DNA of 64,000 bases from Methylobacterium hispanicum (GCF_022179285.1 NZ_BPQO01000025.1:1-64000), one strand, 5' to 3'; positions 25,004 to 35,325 are shown, numbered from the stretch's first letter. Made by a program: numbers and translations. The notes: a model not told the origin generated them from the sequence alone.

Positions 25004-26383
25004 ATGGCCTACCGCCACGTCGTCGGCCCCCGAACCTGGGCCTTCGCCGACCTCGCCACCCTGATGGCCAAGGCGACGCCGCCGCGCTCGGGCGACCGGC
25101 TCGCCGGCATCGCGGCGGAGTCCGCGGAGGAGAGTTGGGCCGCGCGCTGGTGCCTCGCCGAGGTGACGCTCAAGGAGATCCTGGCCCGGCCGCTGATCCC
25201 CTACGAGGCCGACGCCGTCACCCGCCTGATCCTCGACACCCACGACGCGGCCGGCTTCGCGGAGATCGGCCACCTCACGGTCGGCGACTTCCGCGAGTTC
25301 CTGCTCACCGCCTCCCCGGAGACGCTGGCCCGCATCGCCCCCGCGGTCACGCCCGAGATGGCCGCGGCCGTCTCCAAGATCATGCGCAACCAGGACCTGA
25401 TCCTGGTCGCCCGCAAATGCAGGGTGGTGACGAAGTTCCGCAACACGATCGGCCTGCCCGGCACGCTCGCGGTGCGGCTGCAGCCGAACCACCCGACCGA
25501 CGACCCGGCCGGCATCACCGCGGCGGTCCTCGACGGGCTCTCCTACGGCTGCGGCGACGCGGTGATCGGCATCAACCCGGCCTCCGATTCGGTCCAGGCG
25601 CTCGGCGACCTCCTGCACCTCCTCGACGCGCTGATCCAGCGCCACGCCATCCCGACGCAGGCTTGCGTGCTCACCCACGTCACCACCACCCTGGAGGCGA
25701 TGGAGCGGGGCCTGCCGGTCGATCTGGTCTTCCAGTCGATCGCCGGCACGGAGGCCGCCAACGCGAGCTTCGGCGTGACGCTCGATCTCCTCAAGGAGGC
25801 GCACGAGGCGATGCTGTCCCTCAAGCGCGGCAGCCTCGGCGACAACGGCATGTATTTCGAGACTGGCCAGGGCTCCTGCCTCTCGGCCGACGCGCATCAC
25901 GGCATCGACCAGCAGACCCTGGAGGCGCGCGCCTACGCGGTGGCGCGGCCCTTCCGGCCGCTCCTCGTCAACACGGTGGTGGGCTTCATCGGGCCCGAAT
26001 ACCTCTACGATGGCAAGGAGATCATCCGGGCCGGGCTGGAGGACCATTTCTGCGGCAAGCTGATGGGCGTGCCGCTCGGCGTCGACGTCTGCTACACCAA
26101 CCACGCCGAGGCCGACCAGGACGACATGGACACGCTCCTGACGCTGCTGGGGGCTGCCGGCTGCACCTACATCATGGGCGTGCCGGGCGCCGACGACGTG
26201 ATGCTGAACTACCAGTCCACCGCCTTCCACGACTCGCTCTACCTGCGGGAGGTGCTGGGCCTGAAGCGGGCGCCCGAGTTCGAGGCCTGGCTCCACGCGA
26301 TCGGCCTCACGGACGGGGCCGGGACCCTGCTGACAGGGGCAGAGAACCGCCTGCTCGCCGACGCACCGGGGCTCGCCGCGTGA
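25004..26383 (+). CDS. eutB: ethanolamine ammonia-lyase large subunit
   Basis: EutB is the catalytic subunit of adenosylcobalamin-dependent ethanolamine ammonia-lyase, which turns ethanolamine into acetaldehyde and ammonia. At 459 residues it has the normal length. The start MAYRHVVGPRTWAFADLATLMAKATPPRSGDRLAG and the TIM-barrel motifs VIGINPASDS, YFETGQGSCLSADAHHG, and NHAEADQDDMDTLLTLLG followed by MGVPGADDVMLNYQSTAFHD are characteristic. A GAGAGG ribosome site precedes the ATG. eutC overlaps its stop. No aldehyde dehydrogenase, permease, reactivase or microcompartment shell gene is adjacent. Confidence 0.97.
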   Translation: MAYRHVVGPRTWAFADLATLMAKATPPRSGDRLAGIAAESAEESWAARWCLAEVTLKEILARPLIPYEADAVTRLILDTHDAAGFAEIGHLTVGDFREFLLTASPETLARIAPAVTPEMAAAVSKIMRNQDLILVARKCRVVTKFRNTIGLPGTLAVRLQPNHPTDDPAGITAAVLDGLSYGCGDAVIGINPASDSVQALGDLLHLLDALIQRHAIPTQACVLTHVTTTLEAMERGLPVDLVFQSIAGTEAANASFGVTLDLLKEAHEAMLSLKRGSLGDNGMYFETGQGSCLSADAHHGIDQQTLEARAYAVARPFRPLLVNTVVGFIGPEYLYDGKEIIRAGLEDHFCGKLMGVPLGVDVCYTNHAEADQDDMDTLLTLLGAAGCTYIMGVPGADDVMLNYQSTAFHDSLYLREVLGLKRAPEFEAWLHAIGLTDGAGTLLTGAENRLLADAPGLAA

Positions 26384-27159
26384 GCGATCAGGCCGAGATC
26401 TGGGCGCGGCTCGCCCGGCTGACGCCCGCGCGGATCGGCCTCGGCCGGGCCGGCAGCGGCCAGACCACCCGCAGCGTCCTCGGCTTCGGCCTCGCCCACG
26501 CCCAGGCGCGGGACGCCGTCCACACCCCGATGGATGCCGACGCGGTCCGGGCCGGGATCGAGGCGCTCGGCCTGACCGTGCGCGCCGCCGCCTCGCGGGC
26601 CGAGGACCGCGCCACCTATCTGCGCCGGCCCGATCTCGGCCGCAGCCTCGCCCCGGAGAGCCGCGACGCGCTGGCGGCGGCCGCCGGGGAGCCCTGCGAC
26701 CTCGCCCTCGTGGTTGCGGACGGGCTCTCGGCCCGGGCGATCCACGAGAACGCCGTGCCCGTCCTCGAAGCCTTCCGGCCGCACGCGGAGAAGGCCGGCT
26801 GGCGCCTCGCGCCGGTCGTCGTCGCGGGGCAAGCCCGCGTCGCGCTGGGCGACGCCGTCGGCGAGGCCCTGCGGGCGCGCGCCGTCGCCGTGCTGATCGG
26901 CGAGCGGCCGGGCCTGTCCTCCCCCGACAGCCTGGGGATCTACCTGACCTTCGGACCCCGTCCCGGCCGGTCGGACGCCGAGCGCAACTGCATCTCGAAC
27001 GTGCGCGCGGCCGGCCTCGCGCCGGACGCGGCGGCCTTCAAGCTCGCCTGGCTCATCGGTCAGGCGCTCAGCCGCGGCCTCACCGGCGTGCACCTGAAGG
27101 ACGAGAGCGACCGCGCTCTCGAAGCTCCGGACCTTCCGGCGGCGCTCGTCCAAGGTTAG
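26380..27159 (+). CDS. eutC: ethanolamine ammonia-lyase small subunit
   Basis: EutC completes the cobalamin-binding site of ethanolamine ammonia-lyase. The start is GTG at 26380, overlapping the eutB stop (GTGA); the upstream open frame is a shadow of eutB. The 259-residue protein shows the typical TPARIGLGRAGSGQTTRSVLGFGLAHAQARDAVH opening (residues 15-48), DLALVVADGLSARAIHENA and the C-terminal GERPGLSSPDSLGIYLTFGPRPGRSDAERNCISN region, all hallmarks of EutC. Translation is probably coupled to eutB. Confidence 0.97.
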   Translation: MSDQAEIWARLARLTPARIGLGRAGSGQTTRSVLGFGLAHAQARDAVHTPMDADAVRAGIEALGLTVRAAASRAEDRATYLRRPDLGRSLAPESRDALAAAAGEPCDLALVVADGLSARAIHENAVPVLEAFRPHAEKAGWRLAPVVVAGQARVALGDAVGEALRARAVAVLIGERPGLSSPDSLGIYLTFGPRPGRSDAERNCISNVRAAGLAPDAAAFKLAWLIGQALSRGLTGVHLKDESDRALEAPDLPAALVQG

Positions 27160-27450
27160 CCCGGCGCCTCATCGGTATTCGCCCGCAAGCGTGGCTGTGG
27201 CGAGGTCGCAACACCGCGAAAGCATCCCGGGTTTGCCCTGAGTGCTGCCCCGAACCGCCGCGTTCCCGCCATAAACCGGGACCACCTCAGCATCAGCGGT
27301 AAACGGCAGATTCTGCAACGCTTTACCGCGCTGTTACGAGGGATTCCGGACAGCGTTTCGACCCTTCGCACAGCGCCGCAAGGCGATGTGGAACGGCCGC
27401 GCGCACCCCACATCCGAGAATCGTCGCTGAGTACGGACAGGGCCCGGGTC
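27160..27450. other. 291-base spacer before ilvD
   Basis: No gene, repeat or clear promoter is visible. The eutC stop is followed by mixed sequence without a terminator-like stem. A GTAAACGG/CTTTACCG pair near 27300-27330 is a weak dyad. The ilvD promoter probably lies here. Confidence 0.4.
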
Positions 27451-29181
27451 ATGGACGCGCGCGTGAACGACAAGTCGAAGCTGCCGAGCCGGCACGTGAC
27501 GGAAGGTCCTGACCGCGCGCCGCACCGCTCGTATCTTTACGCCATGGGCCTGACCCGCGAGCAGATCCATCAGCCGCTCGTCGGCGTCGCCTCATGCTGG
27601 AACGAGGCCGCCCCCTGCAACATCTCGCTGATGCGCCAGGCCCAGGCCGTGAAGAAGGGCGTGGCCGCCGCCCACGGCACGCCGCGCGAGTTCTGCACCA
27701 TCACGGTCACCGACGGCATCGCCATGGGGCATGCCGGCATGCGCGCCTCGCTGCCGTCCCGCGAGGTCATCGCGGACTCGGTCGAGCTGACCATGCGCGG
27801 CCACGCCTACGACGCGCTCGTGGGCTTGGCCGGCTGCGACAAGTCGCTGCCCGGCATGATGATGGCGATGGTGCGCCTCAACGTGCCGTCGATCTTCATC
27901 TACGGCGGCTCGATCCTGCCGGGCTCCTTCCGGGGCCGGCCGGTCACCGTGCAGGACCTGTTCGAGGCGGTCGGCAAGGTCGCGGTCGGCGACATGAGCC
28001 TGGAGGACCTGGACGAATTGGAGCAGGTCGCCTGCCCCTCGGCCGGCGCCTGCGGCGCGCAGTTCACGGCCAACACCATGGCGACCGTGTCCGAGGCGAT
28101 CGGGCTGGCGCTGCCCTACTCGGCCGGCGCGCCCGCCCCTTACGAGATCCGCGACAAGTTCTGCGCCGCGGCCGGCGAGAAGGTGATGGAGCTCATCGCC
28201 AAGAACATCCGCCCGCGCGACATCGTCACCCGCAAGGCGCTGGAGAACGCCGCCGCCACCGTCGCGGCCTCCGGCGGCTCGACCAACGCGGCGCTCCACC
28301 TGCCGGCGATCGCCCACGAGTGCGGCATCGAATTCACCCTGTTCGACGTGGCCGAGATCTTCCGGCGCACGCCCTACATCGCCGACCTCAAGCCCGGCGG
28401 GCGCTACGTCGCCAAGGACATGTTTGAGGTCGGCGGCATCCCGCTCCTGATGAAGACGCTCCTCGACCACGGTTACCTGCACGGCGACTGCCTGACGGTC
28501 ACCGGCCGCACCATCGCGGAGAACCTCGAGAAGGTGGCCTGGAACCCGGACCAGGACGTGGTCCGCCCGGCCAACGCCCCGATCACCCCGACCGGCGGCG
28601 TGGTGGGCCTGCGGGGCAACCTCGCCCCCGAGGGCGCGATCGTGAAGGTCGCGGGCATGCCGGCCGAGCATCAGGTCTTCACCGGCCCGGCCCGCGTCTT
28701 CGACGGCGAGGAGGCCTGCTTCCAGGCGGTGCAGAGCCGGACCTACAAGGAGGGCGAGGTCCTGGTGATCCGCTACGAGGGCCCGCGCGGCGGCCCCGGC
28801 ATGCGCGAGATGCTCTCGACCACCGCTGCCCTCTACGGCCAGGGTATGGGCGACAAGGTCGCGCTGATCACGGACGGGCGCTTCTCGGGCGCCACCCGCG
28901 GCTTCTGCGTGGGCCATGTCGGGCCCGAGGCCGCGGTCGGCGGGCCGATCGGCCTGATCCGCGACGGCGACCTGATCACGCTCGACGCGATCCAGGGCAC
29001 CCTCGACGTGGCGCTCTCCGACGCGGAGCTGGCCGAGCGCCGCAAGGCCTGGGCCCCGCGCGCCAACACCGCGACCTCCGGCTATCTCTGGAAATACGCG
29101 CAGGGCGTCGGCCCGGCTGTGACCGGCGCCGTGACCCATCCGGGCGGCGCCAAGGAGACGCAGACCTATGCGGACGTCTAG
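27451..29181 (+). CDS. ilvD: dihydroxy-acid dehydratase
   Basis: IlvD dehydrates 2,3-dihydroxy-isovalerate and -methylvalerate to the 2-oxo acids that precede valine and isoleucine, using an Fe-S cluster. The frame opens at 27388 (ATG), but ATG 27451 gives MDARVNDKSKLPSRHVTEG, the family-like start, and a 576-residue protein. Cluster ligands are Cys in GVASCWNEAAPCN (near residue 47) and AGCDKSLPGMM (near 125), with CPSAGACGAQFTANTM near 195. The C-terminus DGRFSGATRGFCVGHVGPEA is conserved. Its last 14 bases overlap the start of exoR in another frame. Confidence 0.96.
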   Translation: MDARVNDKSKLPSRHVTEGPDRAPHRSYLYAMGLTREQIHQPLVGVASCWNEAAPCNISLMRQAQAVKKGVAAAHGTPREFCTITVTDGIAMGHAGMRASLPSREVIADSVELTMRGHAYDALVGLAGCDKSLPGMMMAMVRLNVPSIFIYGGSILPGSFRGRPVTVQDLFEAVGKVAVGDMSLEDLDELEQVACPSAGACGAQFTANTMATVSEAIGLALPYSAGAPAPYEIRDKFCAAAGEKVMELIAKNIRPRDIVTRKALENAAATVAASGGSTNAALHLPAIAHECGIEFTLFDVAEIFRRTPYIADLKPGGRYVAKDMFEVGGIPLLMKTLLDHGYLHGDCLTVTGRTIAENLEKVAWNPDQDVVRPANAPITPTGGVVGLRGNLAPEGAIVKVAGMPAEHQVFTGPARVFDGEEACFQAVQSRTYKEGEVLVIRYEGPRGGPGMREMLSTTAALYGQGMGDKVALITDGRFSGATRGFCVGHVGPEAAVGGPIGLIRDGDLITLDAIQGTLDVALSDAELAERRKAWAPRANTATSGYLWKYAQGVGPAVTGAVTHPGGAKETQTYADV

Positions 29182-30079
29182 GTCCGACCTCAGCTGGCCC
29201 GCGCGGCCGGCCGGGGCCGATCCGTGTCGGCCCGGCCTGTCCAACCCGCGCGCGGAGATCCTGCGCCTCCTCGGCTTCGCCGGGCTCGCGGCCGCGATGA
29301 CGCTCGCCTCGGTCCCGGCCCCGCGCGCGCTCGACGCCACCGCCCGCACCCCCGTGCCCGAGAAGACCTACCGCTCGGCCAAGGATGCGCTCCGCGCGGG
29401 CGTGCGCGAGTACAACGCGGGCGACAAGGAAGGCGCCGCGCGCGCGCTCGAATACGCCGCGGGGCAGGGCCACGCGCTCGCCCTGTGGAAGCTCGGCCGC
29501 ATGTACGCCGACGGGGACGGCGTGCCGCACGACGACCTGAAGGCCTTCGAGTACTTCTCGCGCATCGCCGATGCCGGCACCGACGACGCGCCGGACGCGC
29601 AGATCTCGGGCGTGACCGCGAGCGCCTTCAACGCGCTCGGGGCCTACTTCCTCGACGGGATCAAGGGCACCTACGTGCGCCCGAACCCGGCGCGGGCCTA
29701 CGACATGTTCAACTACGCGGCGTCCTATTTCGGCGACCCGAACGCGCAGTACAACCTCGCCCGCCTCTACCTGGAGGGGACCGGGGTCGATGCCGACGCG
29801 CGGCAGGCGGCCCGCTGGTTCAACCTCGCGGCGGAGAAGGGCCACCACCCGGCCCAGGCGCTCCTGGGCGACATCCTGGTCAACGGGATGGGCGGCGTGC
29901 CGGTGCAGCGGGTGCGCGGCCTGATGTGGCTGGCGCTCGCCCGCGAGGGCGCGCAGGGGCGCAAGGACGAGTGGATCGTCACGCTCTACGAGAAGAACTG
30001 GGCGGCCGCGAGCGAGGACGACCGCGCCGACGCGCAGGCCCAGATGCAGACCGTGGGCTCGATCAAGCGGAGGCGGTGA
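29168..30079 (+). CDS. exoR: ExoR-like periplasmic Sel1-repeat protein
   Basis: In Sinorhizobium, ExoR is a periplasmic inhibitor of the ExoS/ChvI two-component system and controls exopolysaccharide and motility. This 303-residue protein has an N-terminal hydrophobic export signal (about residues 34-52) and Sel1 repeats: AARALEYAAGQGHALALWKLGRMYADGDGVPHDDLKAFEYFSRIA (from about residue 87), AYDMFNYAASYFGDPNAQYNLARLYLEGTGV and ARWFNLAAEKGHHPAQALLGDILVNG. The WKLGRMYxDGDGVPxDDLKA segment is distinctive of ExoR. The ATG at 29168 lies in the last codons of ilvD; no better in-frame start exists. chvI/exoS are not in the window. Confidence 0.85.
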   Translation: MRTSRSDLSWPARPAGADPCRPGLSNPRAEILRLLGFAGLAAAMTLASVPAPRALDATARTPVPEKTYRSAKDALRAGVREYNAGDKEGAARALEYAAGQGHALALWKLGRMYADGDGVPHDDLKAFEYFSRIADAGTDDAPDAQISGVTASAFNALGAYFLDGIKGTYVRPNPARAYDMFNYAASYFGDPNAQYNLARLYLEGTGVDADARQAARWFNLAAEKGHHPAQALLGDILVNGMGGVPVQRVRGLMWLALAREGAQGRKDEWIVTLYEKNWAAASEDDRADAQAQMQTVGSIKRRR

Positions 30080-30090
30080 GGGCCGCCTCC
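30069..30090 (+). terminator. 8-bp stem-loop with the exoR stop codon in its loop
   Basis: GGAGGCGG (30069-30076) pairs with CCGCCTCC (30083-30090); the loop contains the TGA stop of exoR. No T-run follows, so it may be a Rho-assisted or stabilising structure. Confidence 0.5.
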
Positions 30091-30109
30091 GGTGCACCGG
30101 CTGGAATGG

Positions 30110-30290
30110 CGCCGCCCCTTTCCCGGACGCCCGGAGCGTCAGCGGAGGGTGATCCGGGATCCAGCACAAGGAGACGCGCAGCGTCCGCATGCAGCGACGG
30201 GGAATGAAGATCGAGCCGCTTCGCGGCACTCTGCTCGCTGGATCCCGGATCACCTTCCACTTCGTTCCAGGCGTCCGGGAAAAGGATGGC
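30110..30290 (+). repeat. 180-bp palindromic repeat element, copy 1
   Basis: The element has imperfect terminal inverted repeats of about 21 bp (left CCTTTCCCGGACGCC near 30117-30132, right GGCGTCCGGGAAAAGG near 30270-30285). Subterminal arms TGATCCGGGATCCAGCA and TGGATCCCGGATCACC also pair. The interior (AGCGTCCGCATGCAGCGACG and GAAGATCGAGCCGCTTCGC) recurs in reverse complement at 48002-48178. It lies between the convergent ends of exoR and truA. It encodes nothing and looks like a MITE or REP-type unit. Confidence 0.8.
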
Positions 30291-30304
30291 GCGTCGGGCT
30301 CGGA

Positions 30305-31057
30305 TCAGGCGTAGTCCACGCCCGCGAAGGTGAGCCCGCAGGCCGGGGCCAGCGGGCCGCAGCGGTGCTTGGCCCGCGTCGCCAGGATCTCGGCGACGTC
30401 GTCGGCCGAGAGGCGGCGCGAGCCCGCCAGCATCAGCGTGCCGACCATCGCCCGCACCTGATGGTGCAGGAAGGAGCGCGCCGCCGTCGCCACGACGATC
30501 TCGTCGAACAGGCCGAAGCGCACTCGCGCCACGTCGAGCTGCTCCAGCGTGCGCACGGGGCTGTTGGCCTGGCACTCCGCCGCGCGGAAGGCCGAGAAGT
30601 CGTGGCGGCCGAGCATCCGCTGGGCGGCCGCGTGCATCAGTTCCGGGTCGAGGGCCCAGGGCACCTGCCAGACATGGGCGCGGGTCAGCGCCGCGGGGCT
30701 GCGCCGGTTGAGGATGCGGTAGCGGTAGTGCCGCCGGATCGCCGAGTGGCGGGCATCGAAGGTCTCCGGCACGATCTCGGCCGAGAGCACCGCCACGGGT
30801 TGCGGCCGGAGATGGGCGTTGAGCGCGTCCCGCACGGTGTCGGTGCGCCAGTCCCTGGCGAGATCGAGATGCGCCACCTGCCCGATCGCGTGCACCCCCG
30901 CATCGGTGCGCCCGGCGCAGGTGAGCCGGACGGTCTCGCCCGAGAAGCGCAGCACAGCCTCTTCGAGGGCCGCCTGCACGGAGGGGTCCTCCGCCTGCCG
31001 CTGCCAGCCGCGGAAGGGCGCGCCGTCGTACTCGATGACGAGCTTGTAGCGGGGCAT
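30305..31057 (-). CDS. truA: tRNA pseudouridine(38-40) synthase
   Basis: TruA converts uridines 38-40 of the tRNA anticodon arm to pseudouridine. The 250-residue length is normal. The opening MPRYKLVIEYDGAPFRGWQRQ and the catalytic-Asp motif CAGRTDAGVHAIGQVAHLD (Asp near residue 52) are diagnostic; FLHHQVRAMVGTLMLAG is the conserved C-terminal motif. It starts one base after the fmt stop, so def-fmt-truA forms one minus-strand unit, a common alphaproteobacterial arrangement. Confidence 0.97.
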   Translation of the reverse strand: MPRYKLVIEYDGAPFRGWQRQAEDPSVQAALEEAVLRFSGETVRLTCAGRTDAGVHAIGQVAHLDLARDWRTDTVRDALNAHLRPQPVAVLSAEIVPETFDARHSAIRRHYRYRILNRRSPAALTRAHVWQVPWALDPELMHAAAQRMLGRHDFSAFRAAECQANSPVRTLEQLDVARVRFGLFDEIVVATAARSFLHHQVRAMVGTLMLAGSRRLSADDVAEILATRAKHRCGPLAPACGLTFAGVDYA

Positions 31058-31058
31058 C

Positions 31059-31991
31059 TCAGGTGGAGAGCCGCGCGCCGGGCTCCAGCCGAACCCCGCG
31101 CAGGAACTCCGCGCCGCTCGCGACCCCGCCCTTGCCGGCCCGGCGCAGTTCGAGCAGGCGCACCGCGCCCGTGCCGCAGGCCACGGTGCAGCCCTCGTCG
31201 AGGAGCGTGCCGGGCGCGCCGGAGCCGGAAGTGGGCAGCGCCCGCAGCACCTTCACGCGCTCCGCACCCTTGCCGAGATCGGCCTCGAAGAAGGCGCCGG
31301 GGAAGGGCGACAGGCCGTTGACCTGCCGGACCACCGCCTCGGCAGGCTGAGACCAGTCGATCCGCGCCTCGTCGTTGGTGATCTTGTGGGCGTAGACGAC
31401 GCCCGCCTCCGGCTGCGGCGCGAAGGCGAGGTCGCCCGCCTCCAGCCGGCGCAGCGCCTGTCCCATCAGGTCGGCGCCCAGGGGCATCAGCGCGTCGTGC
31501 AATTCACCCGCGGTCAGGCCGGGGGTGATCGGCACCCGCGCCTCGAGCGCCACAGGGCCGGTATCGAGCCCGGCCTCCATGCGCATCACGCCGACGCCGC
31601 TCTCGGGGTCGCCCGCCATCACGGCGCGCTGGATCGGGGCGGCGCCGCGCCAGCGCGGCAGGAGCGAGCCGTGCAGGTTGAGGCAGCCGTGGCGGGGCAG
31701 GGCGAGGATCGCGGGCGGCAGGAGCATGCCGTAGGCGACGACGACGGCGACGTCCGCGTCGTGGGCCGCGAAGGTCTCGGCGGCCTCGGGCCCCTTCAGG
31801 CTCGCGGGCGTCAGCACCGGCAGGCCGAGCGTGTCGGCGAGCGCCTGGACGGGGGAGGGGCGCACGGCCATGCCCCGCCCGCCCCGGGCCGGCGCGCGGG
31901 TGTAGACGGCGGTGATCGCGTGGCCGTCCTCGGCCAGCCTCGCCAGCGTCGGCACCGCGAAATCCGGGGTGCCCATGAAGACGACGCGCAT
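31059..31991 (-). CDS. fmt: methionyl-tRNA formyltransferase
   Basis: Fmt formylates initiator Met-tRNA using 10-formyl-tetrahydrofolate. At 310 residues it is normal. The start MRVVFMGTPDFAVPTLARL is typical; the formyl-folate site CLNLHGSLLPRWRGAAPIQRAVMAGD (near residue 105) carries the catalytic Asn, His and the Ser-Leu-Leu-Pro motif; the C-terminal OB-fold domain follows LSPFPGAFFEADLG. It sits 10 bases behind def, its functional partner: formyl groups added here are removed by Def. A TTG or other start was not needed. Confidence 0.97.
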   Translation of the reverse strand: MRVVFMGTPDFAVPTLARLAEDGHAITAVYTRAPARGGRGMAVRPSPVQALADTLGLPVLTPASLKGPEAAETFAAHDADVAVVVAYGMLLPPAILALPRHGCLNLHGSLLPRWRGAAPIQRAVMAGDPESGVGVMRMEAGLDTGPVALEARVPITPGLTAGELHDALMPLGADLMGQALRRLEAGDLAFAPQPEAGVVYAHKITNDEARIDWSQPAEAVVRQVNGLSPFPGAFFEADLGKGAERVKVLRALPTSGSGAPGTLLDEGCTVACGTGAVRLLELRRAGKGGVASGAEFLRGVRLEPGARLST

Positions 31992-32001
31992 GGCAGGGCT
32001 C

Positions 32002-32517
32002 TCAGGCGGCGTCGCGCTTGGCCGCCTTGGCGAACTTCTTCATCACCCGGTCGCGCTTCAGCTTCGAGATGTGGTCGATGAAGAGCACGCCGTTGAGGTG
32101 GTCGATCTCGTGCTGCAGGCAGGTGGCGAGCAGGCCGTCGGCCTCGATCTCCTGCTCCCGCCCGTCGAGGTCGCGGAAGCGCACCCGCACCCGGTCGGGC
32201 CGGGTCACCTCGGCGTAGTAGTCGGGGATCGACAGGCAGCCCTCCTCGTAGCCGCGCGTCTCCTCGGATTCCCAGGTGATCACCGGGTCGAGGAAGACCT
32301 GCGGGCGGCGCGCGCCCTCCTCCTTCGAGGTGTCGATGGTGACGATCCGCTTCTGCACGCCGACCTGGATCCCGGCCAGCCCGACCCCGGGGGCGTCGTA
32401 CATCGTCTCCAGCATGTCGTCGGCGATCTTGCGGATCTCGGCGGTGACGGTGCCGACCGGCTCCGAGACGAGGCGCAGGCGCTGATCCGGCAGGATGACG
32501 AGGGGAAGGATGGCCAT
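32002..32517 (-). CDS. def: peptide deformylase
   Basis: Def removes the formyl group from nascent proteins. This 171-residue copy has all metal ligands: motif 1 GVGLAGIQVG (near residue 45), motif 2 EGCLSIPD with the metal Cys (near 91), and motif 3 CLQHEIDHLNG with both His (near 134). The motif-1 variant GIQ in place of the common APQ/AIQ is a mild change. It starts the def-fmt-truA unit. Contrast with the metal-ligand-less homologue at 18556-19056. Confidence 0.97.
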   Translation of the reverse strand: MAILPLVILPDQRLRLVSEPVGTVTAEIRKIADDMLETMYDAPGVGLAGIQVGVQKRIVTIDTSKEEGARRPQVFLDPVITWESEETRGYEEGCLSIPDYYAEVTRPDRVRVRFRDLDGREQEIEADGLLATCLQHEIDHLNGVLFIDHISKLKRDRVMKKFAKAAKRDAA

Positions 32518-32606
32518 GGCTCGATCGGGACGGTGCGCGGGCGTCTGAGGAAGCGTTTCGAATAGGGTGGGGCGCCGGAGCGGTCAAATGAAGGGGCGCC
32601 GATGTT

Positions 32607-32637
32607 CTCCTTCCCCCCCTCTGCGGGGGAGGGAGAG
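32607..32637. repeat. C-rich palindrome of the dispersed family
   Basis: CTCCTTCCCCCC and CTGCGGGGGAGGGAGA arms lie in the 132-base spacer between recR and def. This is one terminal palindrome of the element found complete at 35383-35578. Confidence 0.65.
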
Positions 32638-32649
32638 CGACGCGCGGCC

Positions 32650-33255
32650 TCAGAACGCCGTACGGCTGCGGATCGCCGCCATCAAGGTGCCCTCGTCCAG
32701 GTAGTCCAGCTCGCCGCCCACCGGCACGCCGTGGGCGAGGCGGGTGACCTTCAGGTCGAGGTGGCGGATCGACTCGGTGACGTAGTGGGCCGTGGTCTGT
32801 CCGTCGACGGTGGCGTTGAGCGCCAGGATGACCTCCTTGACCGCCGGGTCGCTCGCCCGCTCGACCAGGGTCGCGATGTTGAGGTGCTCCGGCCGCACGC
32901 CGTCGAGAGCCGAGAGCACGCCGCCGAGCACGTGGTAGCGCGCCTGGACCGCGCCCGAGCGCTCCAGCGCCCAGAGGTCGGAGACGTCCTCCACCACCAC
33001 GAGCGTCGAGGGATCGCGGGCGGCGTCGCGGCAGATCGTGCAGGGGTCGCTGGTATCGACGTTGCCGCAGGCGTGGCAGACCACGATGCGCTCGGCCGCC
33101 ACCCGCATGGCGTCGGCGAGGGGCCCCAGCAGCGTGTCGCGCTTCTTGATGAGTTGCAGCGCGGCGCGGCGGGCCGACCGAGGCCCGAGCCCCGGCATCC
33201 GGGCGAGAAGCTGGATCAGGCGCTCGATCTCCGGACCGGCGACGGCTTGCGGCAT
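32650..33255 (-). CDS. recR: recombination mediator protein RecR
   Basis: RecR works with RecF and RecO to load RecA on gapped DNA. The 201-residue protein has the family layout: N-terminal helix-hairpin-helix (ARMPGLGPRSARRAALQLI, residues 17-36), the four-Cys zinc finger CHACGNVDTSDPCTIC (residues 59-74), then the Toprim domain (TLVVVEDVSDLWALERSG with the acidic pair) and the Walker-B-like VILALNATVDGQTTAHYV. It often follows a ybaB/dnaX pair in alphaproteobacteria, but that pair is not seen; upstream is the pckA leader instead. Confidence 0.96.
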   Translation of the reverse strand: MPQAVAGPEIERLIQLLARMPGLGPRSARRAALQLIKKRDTLLGPLADAMRVAAERIVVCHACGNVDTSDPCTICRDAARDPSTLVVVEDVSDLWALERSGAVQARYHVLGGVLSALDGVRPEHLNIATLVERASDPAVKEVILALNATVDGQTTAHYVTESIRHLDLKVTRLAHGVPVGGELDYLDEGTLMAAIRSRTAF

Positions 33256-33674
33256 CGGGGACTCTCGTGTCGGGGTGGGCCGTTCCGGCAGGCGGCGCGC
33301 CCGCCATAGCGGGGCCGGGGGACGGCCGAAAGGGCGGCGCGAAGGTCGTGCGCCGGATTACAATATAGGCGTTCCGTCGCGCCCGCGCCCGCCCGTGCGA
33401 CCATCGTTCAGGATACAGACAGGCGGTCGGCTCCACTCCCGCGCGGCGGCCCGGCACCTGCCGGCCGCGCTCCGGACGTTGGGAGCCCACAGGGCGGACC
33501 TACGCCCAAAGTTCGGATTGACCGGGCGGCCCGCGCCGCCCGACCAAGGCAGGGTCGGGAGCGGAGAACCAGCGTGCGGCGGTCCTGAACGACCGCACGG
33601 ACGCTCCCAGCAATCCCGGGAGTACGTCCCGGGATTGCGGAGACGGCGCGAACAGGGGCTCGGGAGAGACGATC
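33256..33674. other. 419-base divergent spacer between recR and pckA
   Basis: The spacer carries the pckA leader and presumably both promoters. A TACAAT hexamer at 33360-33365 is a possible -10 element, but I find no -35 at the right distance. Two strong dyads lie close to pckA: GTGCGG...GACCGCAC (about 33574-33598) and the perfect hairpin at 33611-33637. No gene is seen. Confidence 0.45.
33611..33637 (+). promoter_or_regulatory. perfect 10-bp hairpin in the pckA leader
   Basis: CAATCCCGGG (33611-33620) pairs exactly with CCCGGGATTG (33628-33637) around a 7-base loop AGTACGT, 37 bases before the pckA start codon. It could be an operator or a leader-mRNA structure that affects pckA expression. 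Confidence 0.5.
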
Positions 33675-35294
<1,620 letters not shown>

Positions 35295-35304
35295 TGTGAA
35301 AGAA

Positions 35305-35325
35305 GGGGCCGCCTCGGGCGGCCCC
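35305..35325 (+). terminator. 9-bp stem-loop behind pckA
   Basis: GGGGCCGCC and GGCGGCCCC pair around a TCG loop, 10 bases after the pckA stop. There is no T-run, so Rho-independent termination is uncertain. Confidence 0.6.
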
